From Doryteuthis pealeii (lineage: Eukaryota > Mollusca > Cephalopoda > Myopsida > Loliginidae): a stretch of 64,000 nucleotides of DNA. How positions within the stretch are numbered: the first letter of the stretch is position 1; each line of letters starts with the position of its first letter. Both the position numbers and the translations under genes were made by a program. Where the stretch lies: positions 98,907,776-98,971,775 of the forward strand of contig CM042138.1 in assembly GCA_023376005.1 (NCBI GenBank), in the 5' to 3' direction. Of this stretch, positions 51,370-62,358 are shown in pieces. The notes beneath the pieces were generated by a model. The model saw nothing but the letters and a program-made list of their open reading frames with translations, was not told the DNA's origin and made no database searches.

Positions 51370-52055
51370 TGTCCTTGTTATCTCTCTCTATCTCTCTGTC
51401 ATTCTCTCTCTTTCTCTCCCCCTCTCTCTCTATCTATTTATCTATCCAGTTATCCTATTTTCATGCGAGTTCTGTTCTTATTTCTTTAAGCTCTTACACT
51501 TTATTTTCTTTCTCTTACTCTCTTTACTTTTGTCATAGATACTCTCCACTCTTTTTTTATTATACCTTCCTCGTCTCTTTCTCCTGTATCTATCTATCTA
51601 TCTATCTATCTACTAAGTTAAGTTGGATGTGCGTGGTGTAATGGTTAGAGTTGTACGAAATGGACTTGTCGACCTGTTTTCAAATCCTGAACGAAGCTGC
51701 AGTTCACTTAGCGCTAATACCCTTGGAAAAGCTATAAAATCAACTATTCTCCCTCCAGCTATGGGTGAATAGTAGGGCAGACTGGACTCTTTAACCTTGG
51801 TTTGGTAACCAGTCTAGGAGAAGAAAAACTCTGAATTCAAACCTGTTAAATTCCGATTGGGGTGGTCACTACTAGAATAGTGATCAATTTCACCAACCAA
51901 TATCTATCTATCTATCTATCTATCTATCCAGTTATTTGATCGTCCTATTTTCTTGGGACTTCTGTTCTTTTTCTTTAGACTCTCACACTTTCTCTTACCC
52001 TCATTACTTGTCATAGTTGCTCACCACTCTTTTTATTCTATTTCCTCGTCTCTTC

Positions 52056-52112
<57 letters not shown>

Positions 52113-52116
52113 TCTC

Positions 52117-52164
<48 letters not shown>

Positions 52165-52483
52165 ATCTATCTATCTATCTACCTATCTATCCAGTTATTT
52201 GATAATCTTATTTTCGTGCAACTTTTATTCTTTTCCTCTAACCTTTTACACTTTATCATCATTCTTTTACTCTCCTTAAATTTGTCATAGTTGCTCTCCA
52301 CTCTTTCTTTTTATTCTATTTTCCACGTCTCTTTACCTTTCGATCATCTCTCTCCCTCTCTCTCTTTCTCTTTCTCCCTATTTCTTCCTCCCCTCCACCT
52401 TCACCTCTTTTTTTCTGAACACCCCACTTAGTCTCCTCTTCCTTCCACTCCAATTTAAATTAAAAATCTCTACCTGTTCTTGC

Positions 52484-52520
<37 letters not shown>
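51370..52520. repeat. Degenerate tandem repeat with (TATC)n edges, split by a SINE
   Basis: Units start CCAGTTAT at 51446, 51928 and 52190, followed by CTATTTTC, CTGTTCTT-, TCACACTTT-, GTCATAG- and CCACTCTTT-like blocks, and (CT)n/(TATC)n. The gap between units 1 and 2 is filled by the SINE at 51629. Confidence 0.8.
51629..51895 (+). repeat. tRNA-derived SINE, AGTTCAAATCC family, reference copy
   Basis: A box GTGGTGTAATGGTTAGAG, B box TTTTCAAATCC, body GCGCTAATACCCTTGG and CTCCAGCTATGGGTG, and tail CCAGTCTAGGAGAAG, followed by an AATTCCGATTGGGG-type end. Inserted in a (TATC)n tract. Confidence 0.8.
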
Positions 52521-52521
<1 letters not shown>

Positions 52522-53313
52522 ATTTCTAAACTTCTTCATCTTTTTTTTCCACATACTCGACTTCTTCCTTTCACTCTCTAATTTTTTTTTCTTTTTTTCT
52601 TCTTTCTTCATTTCTTCATCTATTCGCCCCCCCCCTAATACTTTTTAACTCTCCTATCAATTCTCTTTTCACTCTCCTATTTTCCCTGTTATGTTTCTCT
52701 TCATTCATCTTTTTCTCTGAAACACTCACCGCTATTTCTCTGTATTATCTACTCTCTTCCCTTCTCTTTAAGAATATACTTTCCCCTTTCTTTCTCTTTT
52801 CTCACTTTTTAGTTTAGTTTAAGCAAATGAAGCAAGAAAGAAAAACCACCGCCTTTCATTTTCTAAAGATTCGGTCTCTCATTCTGTGGACACCTCTTTT
52901 CTTTGAGTTTTCTTTCTAACCAAATTGGATGAGAAAACCGTCTTCAATGCAACTTGTCGAAGCGACAGGTTTTAAATAAAGACCATCTGGTAATATAAAT
53001 ATTTATAGAAATATGAAACTTATTGATATTTTTTTTGTGTGTGTGTTTTTATAAAGGACACTTTGTTGTGAAGGTGAAACACAAACAGGTTCATTCATAA
53101 TAAAAATCCTCTGCACTTTTAGTTGTGTTAATAATAGTTACAAATTTATTTTTGTCGTGCATTTTGGATGTTCACTCTAAGCGTCTAGTTGTCAATGAAG
53201 ATCAAGCAACCTTACAATATCGCCACACATTCTCGCCGCCATATTTGCGGTCATCGTTTTTACACGGGAGTATATCTGTTATTCTTATTTTTAGATAAAG
53301 CATTGTCAACCAT

Positions 53314-54000
53314 TATTATTATTATTATGAGTTTTTCACACCTGACGTAGCTGGTGGTTCACTGGAGGCTGAGTGACAGCAAGTCTCCTCAGGTCTCAAG
53401 TACTCTTCTGAGCACTCTAGCTGATCTCAACAGTGCTGTAGTCTGGATGATCTCGATTCTTTCTCGGTTTCCAATTCCCTAAATTCTTTTCCAGAGCTTG
53501 GGGACCATTCCAAGGGCACCAATTACAATTGGTACAACCTTCCCTTCAGATTCCACAGTTTTCTCAGTTCTCTGGCAAGGTCCAATCTATTTGTCTATCT
53601 TTTCCCTTTTTTTCATTTTACTCAGTGGTTGGCCGGGGCGGTAAAATCCACGAGATGGCAGGTTCTGTTCTTCTTGTCAATCAATACTAGGTCTGGTCTC
53701 CTGGCCAAGATTAGGTGATCCGTCTGTACCTCAAAGTCCCCGATTATTATTAGCGAGATTTTTCCCCACCTTTAAGCTGATGGTCTTTTGCTGGAGTTTG
53801 AGTTGCAACGTCTACTCAAGTTTTAGGACTCTTCTGGGTATTCTAGCCATTCTTAAAAATCTTGTTGTCTGGGTGGTCTCGATTCTTCCTATAATTTTCA
53901 ATTCATCCAAATTCTTTTCGAAATCCCTGGGTTTCAATCTTTACCTTCATGTTCACAGTTTTTTTTTCTTCAGTTCACTGGCAAGGTCCAAGTATATGTC

Positions 54001-54061
<61 letters not shown>

Positions 54062-54535
54062 CCTATGAAAGATTTCTACACCAGTTCTGACAGGGTGCTT
54101 TTTTTGTTTGTTAGTTATGCTTTATCTGAGTGGTAGCAAGTATCCTCACGTATGAAGGGCTCTTCTAAGTATCCTAGCTGATCTTTAAAGTGGTGTGGTC
54201 TGGATGGTCTCGATTCTTTCTATGATCTTCAGTTTCCCCAGACCCTTTCTATTTCTCTTGTGGACTGTTCCAAGTGCCCCGGCTATGATTGTTATTACTG
54301 TTACTTTCATGCTTCACATCTTTTTCAGCTCCGGCAAGGTTCAAATATTCGTCTATCTTTTCGCTTTCTTTTATTTTCACTCTGTGGTCCGCTGGAACGG
54401 GGAAAAAATCATTTACATGATAAGTTATTTTCTTCTTGTTAATTACAACTAGGTCTGGTCTTCTGGCCGGGATGCAGTGATCCATTTTTATCTCAAAGAC
54501 CCAGAGAATTTTGGGCATCTCATTTTCTAGAACAT
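53314..54535 (-). pseudogene. LINE 3' ends, three chained copies (53331, 53755, 54062)
   Basis: Copies read on the - strand; their 3' ends lie at the lower coordinates, each beside (ATT)n (53314-53329, 53742-53754, 54001-54061). All share AAGTCTCCTCAGG-like, CTCTTCTGAG, TTCCAAG and GGTCTGGTCTTCTGG-like blocks. Truncated at the 5' side. Confidence 0.8.
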
Positions 54536-55099
54536 ATTATAGTTTGTGTATATATCATTTGTCAGTATGGTCTAGTTATAATCTCTTGCACAATTTCCAG
54601 TGGATCACATTTCACGCACGTATTCCTTTTGTGTTAGTTTGCTGCATTCGCTTATTTTGTAATTAACTGTTTCATTTCTATCGCCATATAACCTAAATTT
54701 GCTTTTCTGTTGCATATTATCTTTTTGCCTTGAAATTATTCTTATTATTTATCATTATTATTTTGGTTATTTTCTTTCCTCTAAAATCAAATGATAAGTC
54801 CTATGTTATAAGCCGTATTTGAGTTTCAACAATACCAATGGCTGTGGTAGCTGTTAAAACAGCTAACACGGATAACATCGTCAAAGTGGAGTGAGAGTTC
54901 AAGGTTCACCTAGAGCTTATCCTTTACTAGTCTCCGATTAGTACTGCTCTTCGCTCTCATGGAAATAGATATTTACGAAAAATAAAATAAAGCAAAAATA
55001 ATCAAGAGTACATAATTTGGATATGTTAGGTGTTAGACTTTCTTTGACATGAAAAAAATTTCGGGCACTTTTATGCACTTTTCTTTTATGAGTTTTATA

Positions 55100-55752
55100 T
55101 TTTGAGTTTTCCATACTAGCGTTAGCTGTGGTATTTCATTGGATACTGAGTGACATAAAGTCTCCTCAGGTCTACAGGATTCTTCTGAGTATTCTAGCCG
55201 ATCTTAATCATGCTTCTGTCTAGATGATCTCAATTCTTTCTCTGATTTCCAATTCCTTCAGGCTGTTTTATAACCAATTGATAACCGTTCCAAGGGCACT
55301 AACTAACTTTCTTCTTCACCCTAAGATCTGCTGGGACTGAAAAATCTACGAGTTGACAAGTTCTCGTTTTCTTGTTAATATTATGTCCGGTATTCTGGGT
55401 GGTATAAAGGGATCAGACTATATCTCAAATTTCCAGAGAATGTTCTGTGTTTCATTCTCAAGAACATATTCTAGTTTGGGCATATACCATTTTGTTGTAT
55501 GTTTAAAGTTTATTATTTTGTATAATTCCCAATCTTTACGAGGTTTTCACACCAGTAGTAACAAGTAGTTTTCTCTGAAGTCAAGTGACTGTAAGTGCCC
55601 TCAGCCCCTCAGGATTATTTAAAGTATTCTAACTGATTTCAACCGTGCGGTGGCCTGGGCAGTCTTAATTCTTCCTCAGATCTCCAATTCCGCCAAGCTC
55701 TTTTCCAGGTTCAAGTGTATTATTCCAATGATTCTAACTATTATTATTATTG
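55100..55752 (-). pseudogene. LINE 3' ends, two diverged copies
   Basis: Copies at 55100-55490 and 55545-55740 share TCTCCTCAGGTCT, ATTCTTCTGAGTATTCTAG and TTCAGG/CTTTTCC blocks with the array. Shorter and more diverged. Confidence 0.65.
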
Positions 55753-55756
55753 GTAT

Positions 55757-55759
<3 letters not shown>

Positions 55760-55818
<59 letters not shown>

Positions 55819-55850
55819 TGTGTGCGTGTGTGTGTGTGATGTGTGTATGT
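55760..55850. repeat. (TA)n(TG)n
   Basis: Attached to the (ATT)n end of a LINE copy. Confidence 0.97.
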
Positions 55851-56395
55851 ATATATATGTGTGATGTGTGGGTGTAACATAAACTTTCTATTGGTACACT
55901 GATATAAAATCTTGAATAGTATATAACGAGATATTTAGTAATCTAGTCACATTCACAGATTCCGTTTCAAAGAATCTGATGCATACATCTGGAAAATTTC
56001 TCGTAATATAACCGTATGTCTTTTAGTTGCATCGCATTAACAATGGATTCTTTATATCTTTTTTCTTTTACTTTTTCATTCTTTTCCATTCTGGTTCTCA
56101 TATCGAATTCTTGTGGTAAGTTTTCCATGCCAGTTATATCAAGATCTTAAGATTGAGGCACCCATGAAACCTTCGATGGTACAAATCAAAATGGCTGATC
56201 AGTGGACACATTAAATCCATGGATATTTTTTTCAGTTAAGAGTCATAATAAAACGCGACCAAAACAGAAGCTATCAAAAATGAACAACAAGTAAAAGCAA
56301 TCTCAATTTTGTTTTCACTGGAATCTTATTAATTTTCTTTCAAATTTTTCTTTACCTCAGTGCCACAGACTTTTGTGTTCTGAGTATCTTATAAT

Positions 56396-56890
56396 AGAGA
56401 TTGAATGTTGTCTGTAACCGAAACTATATTACTACTGAAGTCATAATTCCATTTGTTATTTACGTCACATTCTCCATGATTTCATTTTTATTTAAACCTC
56501 AATTATTAATAAAATTGTCTTACATTATTAATATTGCTGGCCACATCTACATACTAATAACATGCAATTGTATTTATATATACAACAAAATAGTGGTTTA
56601 CAGTGTGAACGGGAAGGCTAATTTTCATATTGATATTAAAAATTTTATTTTAATAAACATGTGCTTAATATTATTCATTTGTAATTGTTTGGTTTTATCT
56701 TAATGAATATGAGCAAAAATCTCGGGGATAAATATTAAAAGAAATCCATTAACAAGAAGAAATAACAGCAATTCTATTCTTTACTTCCTATTTTAATTAA
56801 ATAGTAAAATTATGAAAATTTAGCAATGAAGTGATGGAAGATTAAGTTGTTCTATTTTTCGATTGTACCCCCTCTGTTTCAAAACTTTTT
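56396..56890. repeat. Dispersed AT-rich repeat, copy 2
   Basis: Second copy of the repeat at 1745-2250. It contains a 100-codon hydrophobic open frame (56401-56703) that is broken in copy 1, so it is probably not a gene. Confidence 0.8.
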
Positions 56891-56974
56891 ATCTGCATTC
56901 TTATTTAGTTTCATTAGTTTTTCTAATTAAATATGATATTTCATTACATTAATACCTATATTCCAGAATTGTTT

Positions 56975-57305
56975 TTTTTTTTTCAATTCTCTGTGAAAGT
57001 TCAGGAATTTGTTTATCTTTTCATTTCCGTTTATCTTCACACTGTTGTCTGCTTGGACTGCAAAATCTACCAGTTGGCAAGTTCCCTTTTACTTGTTAAC
57101 CAATACTAGGTCTTGTCTTCTGATTGGGATTAGGGGATCCGTCTGTATCTCAAATTCCCAATTTTTATTAATTTTATGCTTTTCATTCACAAGGACGGAT
57201 TATATTTTGTGCTATACCATTTTGTTGTATGATCAAAATTTTGTTTCTTGCACAAATCCCAGTGGATCATCTTTCCAACCTAGCCGTGCCTAATCTTGTA
57301 TTCTC
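56975..57305 (-). pseudogene. LINE fragment, 5' part of the repeat only
   Basis: Begins at TCAATTCTCTGTG and runs through CTACCAGTTGGCAAGTTC to AGCCGTGCC. The 3' end is missing. Confidence 0.7.
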
Positions 57306-57316
57306 GTTTATTATTA

Positions 57317-57355
<39 letters not shown>

Positions 57356-57759
57356 CAGCGTTAGCTGATGTGTTTTCACTGGAGTCTGGGTGACAACAAG
57401 TCTCCTCAGGTCTCAAGGACTCTTCTGAGTATTCTAGTCGATTGCAGCAATGCAGTTGTTGGATGGTCTCGATTCTTCTCTGATTTCCAGTTCCTCAAGT
57501 CTTTTTTCCAAGATTTTTGGACCGTTCCAAGTGCACCAACTACAATTGGTATCACTTTTATCCTCATATTCCACAGCTTTTTCAGTGCTCAGGTAAGGTC
57601 CAGGTATTTGTCTATCTTTTCGTTTCCTTTCATCTTCACTTTGTGATCTTCTGGAACTGCAAAGTCTACCAGTTGACAAGTTCTCTTTTTTTTGTTAACC
57701 AATACTAGATCTGTTCTTCTAGGTGGGAGGAGGTGATCCGTCTTAATCTCGTATTATTA

Positions 57760-57790
<31 letters not shown>

Positions 57791-58057
57791 TACTCCTTTT
57801 GAGTTTTCACATCAGTGTTAGCTGATGGTCTTTCACTTGAGTCTGAATGACAGCAAGTCTCCTCAGGTCTCCAGGGCTCTTCTGAGTATTCTGGCAGATT
57901 GCAGCAGTGCAGTGTTCTGAATGGTTTCAATCCTTCCTCTGATTTCCAGACTTTCCAAACCCTTTTTCAATCCTTTTGGGACCGTTCCAAGTGCACCAAC
58001 TACAATTGGTATAACTTTGACTCTCATATTCCATAACTTTTTCAGTTCTCTGGCAAG

Positions 58058-58120
<63 letters not shown>

Positions 58121-58400
58121 TACTCCTTTTGAGTTTTCACATCAGCATTAGCTGATGGTCTTTCACTGGAATCTGAGTGACAGCAAGTCCTCAGGTCTCC
58201 AGGACTCTTCTGAGTATTCTGGCAGATTGCAGCAGTGCAGTGTTCTGAATGGTTTCAATCCTTCCTCTGATTCCCAAACTTTCCAGACCCTTTCCAATCC
58301 TTTTGGAACTGTTCCAAGTGCACCAACTACAATTGGTATTACTTTCACTTTCATATTCCATTTTTTTTTTCAGTTCTCTGGCAAGGTCCAGATATTTGTC

Positions 58401-58441
<41 letters not shown>
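57306..58441 (-). pseudogene. LINE 3' ends, head-to-tail array beside exon 4
   Basis: Three copies: 57358-57752, 57791-58060 and 58122-58402, with (ATT)n at 57306-57357, 57753-57790, 58061-58121 and 58403-58441. On the - strand they encode pieces such as [37 protein letters not shown] and [13 protein letters not shown], the C-terminal region of a non-LTR retrotransposon ORF2 seen in many marine invertebrates. Each is 5'-truncated and frameshifted; the (AAT)n on the - strand is the 3' tail. The final (ATT)n ends about 25 bp before exon 4. Confidence 0.85.
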
Positions 58442-58443
<2 letters not shown>

Positions 58444-58465
58444 AATAATTTATTTTCTTTTGCAG

Positions 58466-58811
58466 GAATTGGTTGGGCCGTGGTTCTGATTGCCTTTTAC
58501 ACGGACTTTTTCTACAATGTCATCATTGCTTGGTCACTCCATTATTTCTTTGCATCATTCACCACTAATCTTCCGTGGGTCTCCTGCGAAAACGACTGGA
58601 ACACGCATCGTTGTTACGACATCTTTTCCCGATTCAAGAACGGAACACGCGGTTTACTGAACCACACAGTGAGCGACATCACCACCAACAACACTGAAAT
58701 CCAGTCTATTGTCAATATATCTGTTGGACTGGCTCACAACGTTACCACTAAGATACATCAACTCCACATGACCACTAACAGATCTGTATTTCCGGCTCAG
58801 GAATATTTTGA
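58466..58811 (+). CDS. SLC6A3: Dopamine transporter exon: TM3 and glycosylated extracellular loop 2
   Basis: A 346-nt exon, acceptor TTTTGCAG, donor GTGAGT, ending in phase 2 inside an EYFE motif. It starts [17 protein letters not shown], then [19 protein letters not shown] and [15 protein letters not shown]. The Tyr of FFYNV is the TM3 binding-site tyrosine. The two Cys of VSC...HRC form the EL2 disulfide in the family. Between the second Cys and EYFE lie about 62 residues with six N-glycosylation sequons (NGT, NHT, NNT, NIS, NVT, NRS), longer than in human DAT and like fly DAT. Fly DAT has VD at the YTDFF site and human DAT has VG; Thr-Asp is found here. No TM4 exon was recognised downstream before position 64000. 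Confidence 0.95.
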
Positions 58812-59149
58812 GTGAGTATGGCATTTGTAGAAGATATTTTACATTCTTATTTTATTTATCATTGTTGAATAATGAGTACAACTCTTAGTTATATATCTTT
58901 AACCATTTTTACAGATTCTTCAATGATTCATAAATGAATTTATGATATTTACTGAACTTGTAGCTAAAAAAAAGATACATTTGGTGTCAGTTTTGTATTA
59001 TAAAAATACCGTCAACCACGTTTATATAGTAAAATGAGTTCTACGACAATTATTTCTATTGTAGAATGTGGTTTACGAAAACTGTTTAATTTCAGAATGA
59101 GGTCTTCCATTTTTCTATTGTAAAATGTAGTCAAATGCGTTTCTATTGT

Positions 59150-59660
59150 GGCATACATAAATGTGTTATATACTGACGTTTTCACAGTACCAAATCGATA
59201 TAATGTTGTATACCCTTCTTCACTTCACTTACTTCTAGTCGTATTTTCTTCTGGCCGGCTTTGGTTCTTTTCTATCATCTTGCGTCTGGAGTTGTCGTGG
59301 GGAATTCGGTCTGGTTTCCTGTTAGGGATTTCTCTTTATCAGAAGCCCTGTGTCATTGTTAGTTTTTAGGTAATAAACACAAGACTTCGATTTACGTTGA
59401 TGTTACTTTATTTCCAAATCCCCAACCCAGACACCTGCGCAGTTGAGGGACCGCGTGTATAACACGACTTACCCCTTCGAGCTCGATGCTACCTTCTAAC
59501 TGACTGAGATACTTCTATCCTTAAACCGGAAGACAGGACCTTCTTTGCCTTCCGGTTCTCACGATTTATCCCCGGAAGGCAAGGTGAGAGTGATGTCAAG
59601 CGTTGTCACTCATCCTTCAAGGCCGTGGGCTGCACTAATCGCCATTATGTTTCTACACTA
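59150..59660 (-). repeat. LTR-like dispersed repeat, copy 3
   Basis: Same family and orientation as copy 2, 350 bp after exon 4. It contains two inverted CTTCCGG/CCGGAAGG blocks. Confidence 0.72.
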
Positions 59661-59939
59661 CCTTATATAAGAATTAGGGATCCACTAATTATGTAACAAA
59701 TGTAGCATACCTCAAATACTGCAATAGCACCGCCTAAGTTTCTAGCTTTGGCTGGTTGGTGTTACAACGGATTACAAAAGACTTAGATCCCTGTTTTCTC
59801 ATGTGGAGCAATAGATCTCATTGAATGAAAAGTTCTTATCCAAGTAGCTTGGCAACAGCATTACCTGTGATTTTGTTACATGAATTCGTCACCCAAGTCA
59901 CGATCTCTTGTAGGCTGGCCTTCTCAAAATTTTCCCGTT

Positions 59940-60063
59940 CATTTCTTACCATTCTATTTTTAAGTAGGGATTATTTTTAAGGGAGGTCTTATATTAAAAT
60001 CACCCTGAAAAATTACGCTGTCTTATTTTGCAGGTAGGTCTTATTTTCGGGGAAACACGGTAG
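59940..60063. repeat. Possible DNA-transposon MITE end
   Basis: Ends CTTATTTTCGGGGAAACACG with a second inner GTCTTATTTTGCAGG. Resembles a terminal sequence common in animal genomes; the other end was not found. Confidence 0.4.
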
Positions 60064-60341
60064 TATCCGACTGAATTTAAGTATATACTTTTTAAATCTT
60101 ACTCACCACTGGATAGCAGTACCTTTTTTTCTTAGAGAACTTCAAGCACTTACTCATGAAATGGTTCTCAAATTTAAAATGTTATTCTATTTTCGAACTC
60201 GTTGTAAAACGATGAAAGAACATGTGTCTTTAGAATATTCTAGGAGGAAACAACACTTTTCTTCATATTTTCACATACCATAACCAGTAATTTTGTTCCT
60301 ACTGACCCCAAATAAATACATAGGTAAATAGAAATAAGTAG

Positions 60342-60600
60342 TAAGTAAAGTCGTCGGGGCGGCCTAAAGTCGGTATCAGCCAATCAGCGAGGGAGTCTAT
60401 CCCCTTTTCACTTGCGCTAGACCAAGGAGATTATTTTTAGCGTCAGAGGTGGAGCGCCACACCTACATCAGCTCCTTACGTTACCGCACAGATCCATATG
60501 CTACTCATACGCTGAGTTGGCGAGGACCGGTATCGAACTAGGAACCTTGTGGTTTCTAGCCGAACGCTCTACCGACTCAGCTAACCCGGCCCTATCATCA
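60342..60600 (-). repeat. tRNA-Lys-like SINE, most complete copy
   Basis: On the - strand: GGGCCGGGTTAGCTGAGTCG, GTAGAGCGTTCGG, B box AGTTCGATACCGG, the whole body and the GACTTTACTTACTAC tail. This is the best reference copy of the family in the window. Confidence 0.85.
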
Positions 60601-60874
60601 CTGAAATTCGAGCCTAGAAAAGTTTGGTTTGATTTTGATACAGGGCTTTTTTTTAATTGCATTCCTACATAAATAAACATACAGAGCCCACAAATATAGT
60701 ATAAGATAACTTAATTATGGTTCAGTTAAAATGAAGATTCCTTAGTATTTAGAGTGAACTGATCCAAGGGGAGACAACTATGTTTGGCTTCACCTCACTA
60801 TTACACTACATGAAGTTCCCTAGAAGCAGCTTTAGACAATGCTGGGAACTCCCACAGTTGAAAATAGTAGCAAG

Positions 60875-60902
60875 AGGAGGAGGAGGAGGAGGAGGAGGAG
60901 GA
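60875..60902. repeat. (GGA)n
   Basis: About nine GGA units on the + strand; purine-only and possibly G-quadruplex forming. Confidence 0.9.
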
Positions 60903-60992
60903 ACTCTCAAAGTCGTTTTGACTTTCGAGAAGGGATTATATATATATAAAGTGTTGTTATGGGTCCAACGGGAGAAAAATAGATATTTTTTT

Positions 60993-61083
60993 AAAAAGAA
61001 GGTTTGCAAAAAGGATTGTTTTTTTTTTTAAGTTAATAAAATTTAAAAAAAAACATAATCCTTTTTGCAAACCTTCTTTTTTT
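60993..61083. repeat. Short palindrome
   Basis: A 25-bp arm (60993-61017) containing GAAGGTTTGCAAAAAGGATT is repeated inverted at 61057-61083 around an AT-rich loop. Short (TA)n runs lie on both sides (60937 and 61085). It is the first of three palindromes within 1.4 kb. Confidence 0.8.
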
Positions 61084-61182
61084 AAATATATATATATAGA
61101 GAGAGAGAGAGAGGAGAGAGGAATTCATTATGATCAAATAATCCCGACAAGCAAATTCAGCGAACACCGCGTGCGACGTGCG

Positions 61183-61234
61183 GTACACTGGACAGCAATT
61201 TTGACCTATATTAGGTCTCATCAGCATTGTATAC
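61183..61234 (-). ncRNA. Hammerhead-like motif downstream of a tRNA-like head
   Basis: On the - strand: CTGATGA (61224-61218), stem II GACC / GGTC (61217-61203) with loop TAATATA, AAAA in place of GAAA (61202-61199), a 2-bp stem III with a 4-nt loop, a GTC cleavage triplet (61193-61191), then a stem I strand that pairs with the sequence before CTGATGA (GTATAC with GTGTAC plus TG/CA, with an AA bulge). Only G12 (to A) departs from the core. The same strand carries a tRNA-like region immediately upstream (61236-61307). Confidence 0.6.
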
Positions 61235-61235
61235 G

Positions 61236-61307
61236 ACAGAGATCGAACCGGCGGCCACAGGACAAAGAGCCAGAGACTCTACCCCTAGGCCAGCGCCACA
61301 CACGAAC
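61236..61307 (-). repeat. tRNA-like SINE head
   Basis: Reverse strand contains an A-box-like TGGCCTAGGGGTAGAGTC and a B box GGTTCGATCTC at tRNA spacing, the internal pol III promoter of tRNA-derived SINEs. It is followed on the same strand by the hammerhead-like motif, so the two probably belong to one element. Confidence 0.65.
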
Positions 61308-61460
61308 TCACCAAATCATCTTGTCAATGATAAATGCACAACTGCATAACCTATTATATCTTGTAGTTCCATCCACACCCAACAGAGGATATGGTTACCT
61401 GCTAAAAGCCACGACTTCCATACATAGTTGCAATGCATCCACGTGCACATTTTTTTCATT

Positions 61461-61463
<3 letters not shown>

Positions 61464-61511
<48 letters not shown>

Positions 61512-61921
61512 AATATTTGAGAAAAAACAAACACATGATGTTAAAATTCGCTGCCAGAAATCTGTTTCGACCCTTTATTGAAGTGGTCTTCATCAAGAGC
61601 AAGGTGTGTATGATTTATAGACGATGTGAGTGGACCGTTATAAGACGAAAGTGGTGCAGACGAAACGTTCAATTTTATAGCCGGAATTTTTTTTTTTTTA
61701 ATTTTTTTTTTAATTCCGGCTATAAAGTTGAACGTTTCGTCTGCACCACTTTCGTCTTATAACGGTCCACTCACACCGTCTCTAAATCATACACACCTCG
61801 CTCTTGATGAAGACCACTTCAATAAAGGGTCGAAACAGATTTCTGTCAGCGAATTTTAACATCATGTGTTTGTTTTTTCTAAAATATTTATTTTACACTG
61901 TCGGATTCACTTCCATTCATT

Positions 61922-61972
<51 letters not shown>
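61464..61972. repeat. (TA)n tracts bounding the palindromes
   Basis: (TA)n 61464-61505 and 61927-61972; a third at 62358-62394. They lie directly outside the long palindromes. Confidence 0.97.
61507..61895. repeat. Long palindrome with hammerhead-like arms
   Basis: Two arms of about 180 bp (61507-61687 and 61711-61895), near-perfect inverted repeats around a T-rich spacer, with (TA)n on both outer sides. The right arm (+) holds a hammerhead-like fold: stem I TCGCT/AGCGA, core CTTGATGA (one extra T), stem II GACC/GGTC, GAAA, stem III ACAG/CTGT with loop ATTT, and a GTC cleavage site ending at 61847. The left arm carries the same on the - strand with more changes. Confidence 0.85.
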
Positions 61973-61977
<5 letters not shown>

Positions 61978-61986
61978 AAATTTTTT

Positions 61987-62353
61987 AAGTTGGGCGTTAT
62001 TACTAGCATTAAAAATATATAAATGAATGAACTCGATATTATGGAGTATTGGATTCACTTATTTTTTTATTATTTTTTGTCATAAATTTTCAGGTTCGTT
62101 AGATGCCCTTTATCAAATGAATGTTATCACTGTTTATCGGCTTCCTTGTCTCTGTTGTTATCGACAGTGGCAGTGTCTGTGAAATAACAGAGACAAGGAA
62201 GCCGTTAAACAGTGATAACACTCATTTGATAAAGGTATCTAACGAACCTGAAAATTTAGGACAAAAAATAATTAAAAAAATAAGTGAATCCAATACTCCA
62301 TAATATCGAGTTAATTCATTTATATATCTTTAATGCTTCGTAATAACGCCCAA

Positions 62354-62358
<5 letters not shown>
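61987..62358. repeat. Second long palindrome
   Basis: Arms 61987-62160 and 62183-62358 around a 22-nt spacer; outer ends read AGTTGGGCGTTATTAC and its complement. (TA)n lies directly outside both ends. No protein is encoded. It may be a foldback or MITE-like element inserted in a TA tract. Confidence 0.88.

Noticed and set aside
56401..56703. 100-codon hydrophobic protein
   Set aside because: The homologous copy at 1745-2250 has the frame broken, and composition is simply AT-rich.
58466..58811. Assignment to the serotonin transporter
   Set aside because: [22 protein letters not shown] and the long loop match DAT; SERT has different residues at these places.
62121..62303. 60-codon frame across the palindrome centre
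   Set aside because: It simply reads one arm and back through the other; no protein features.
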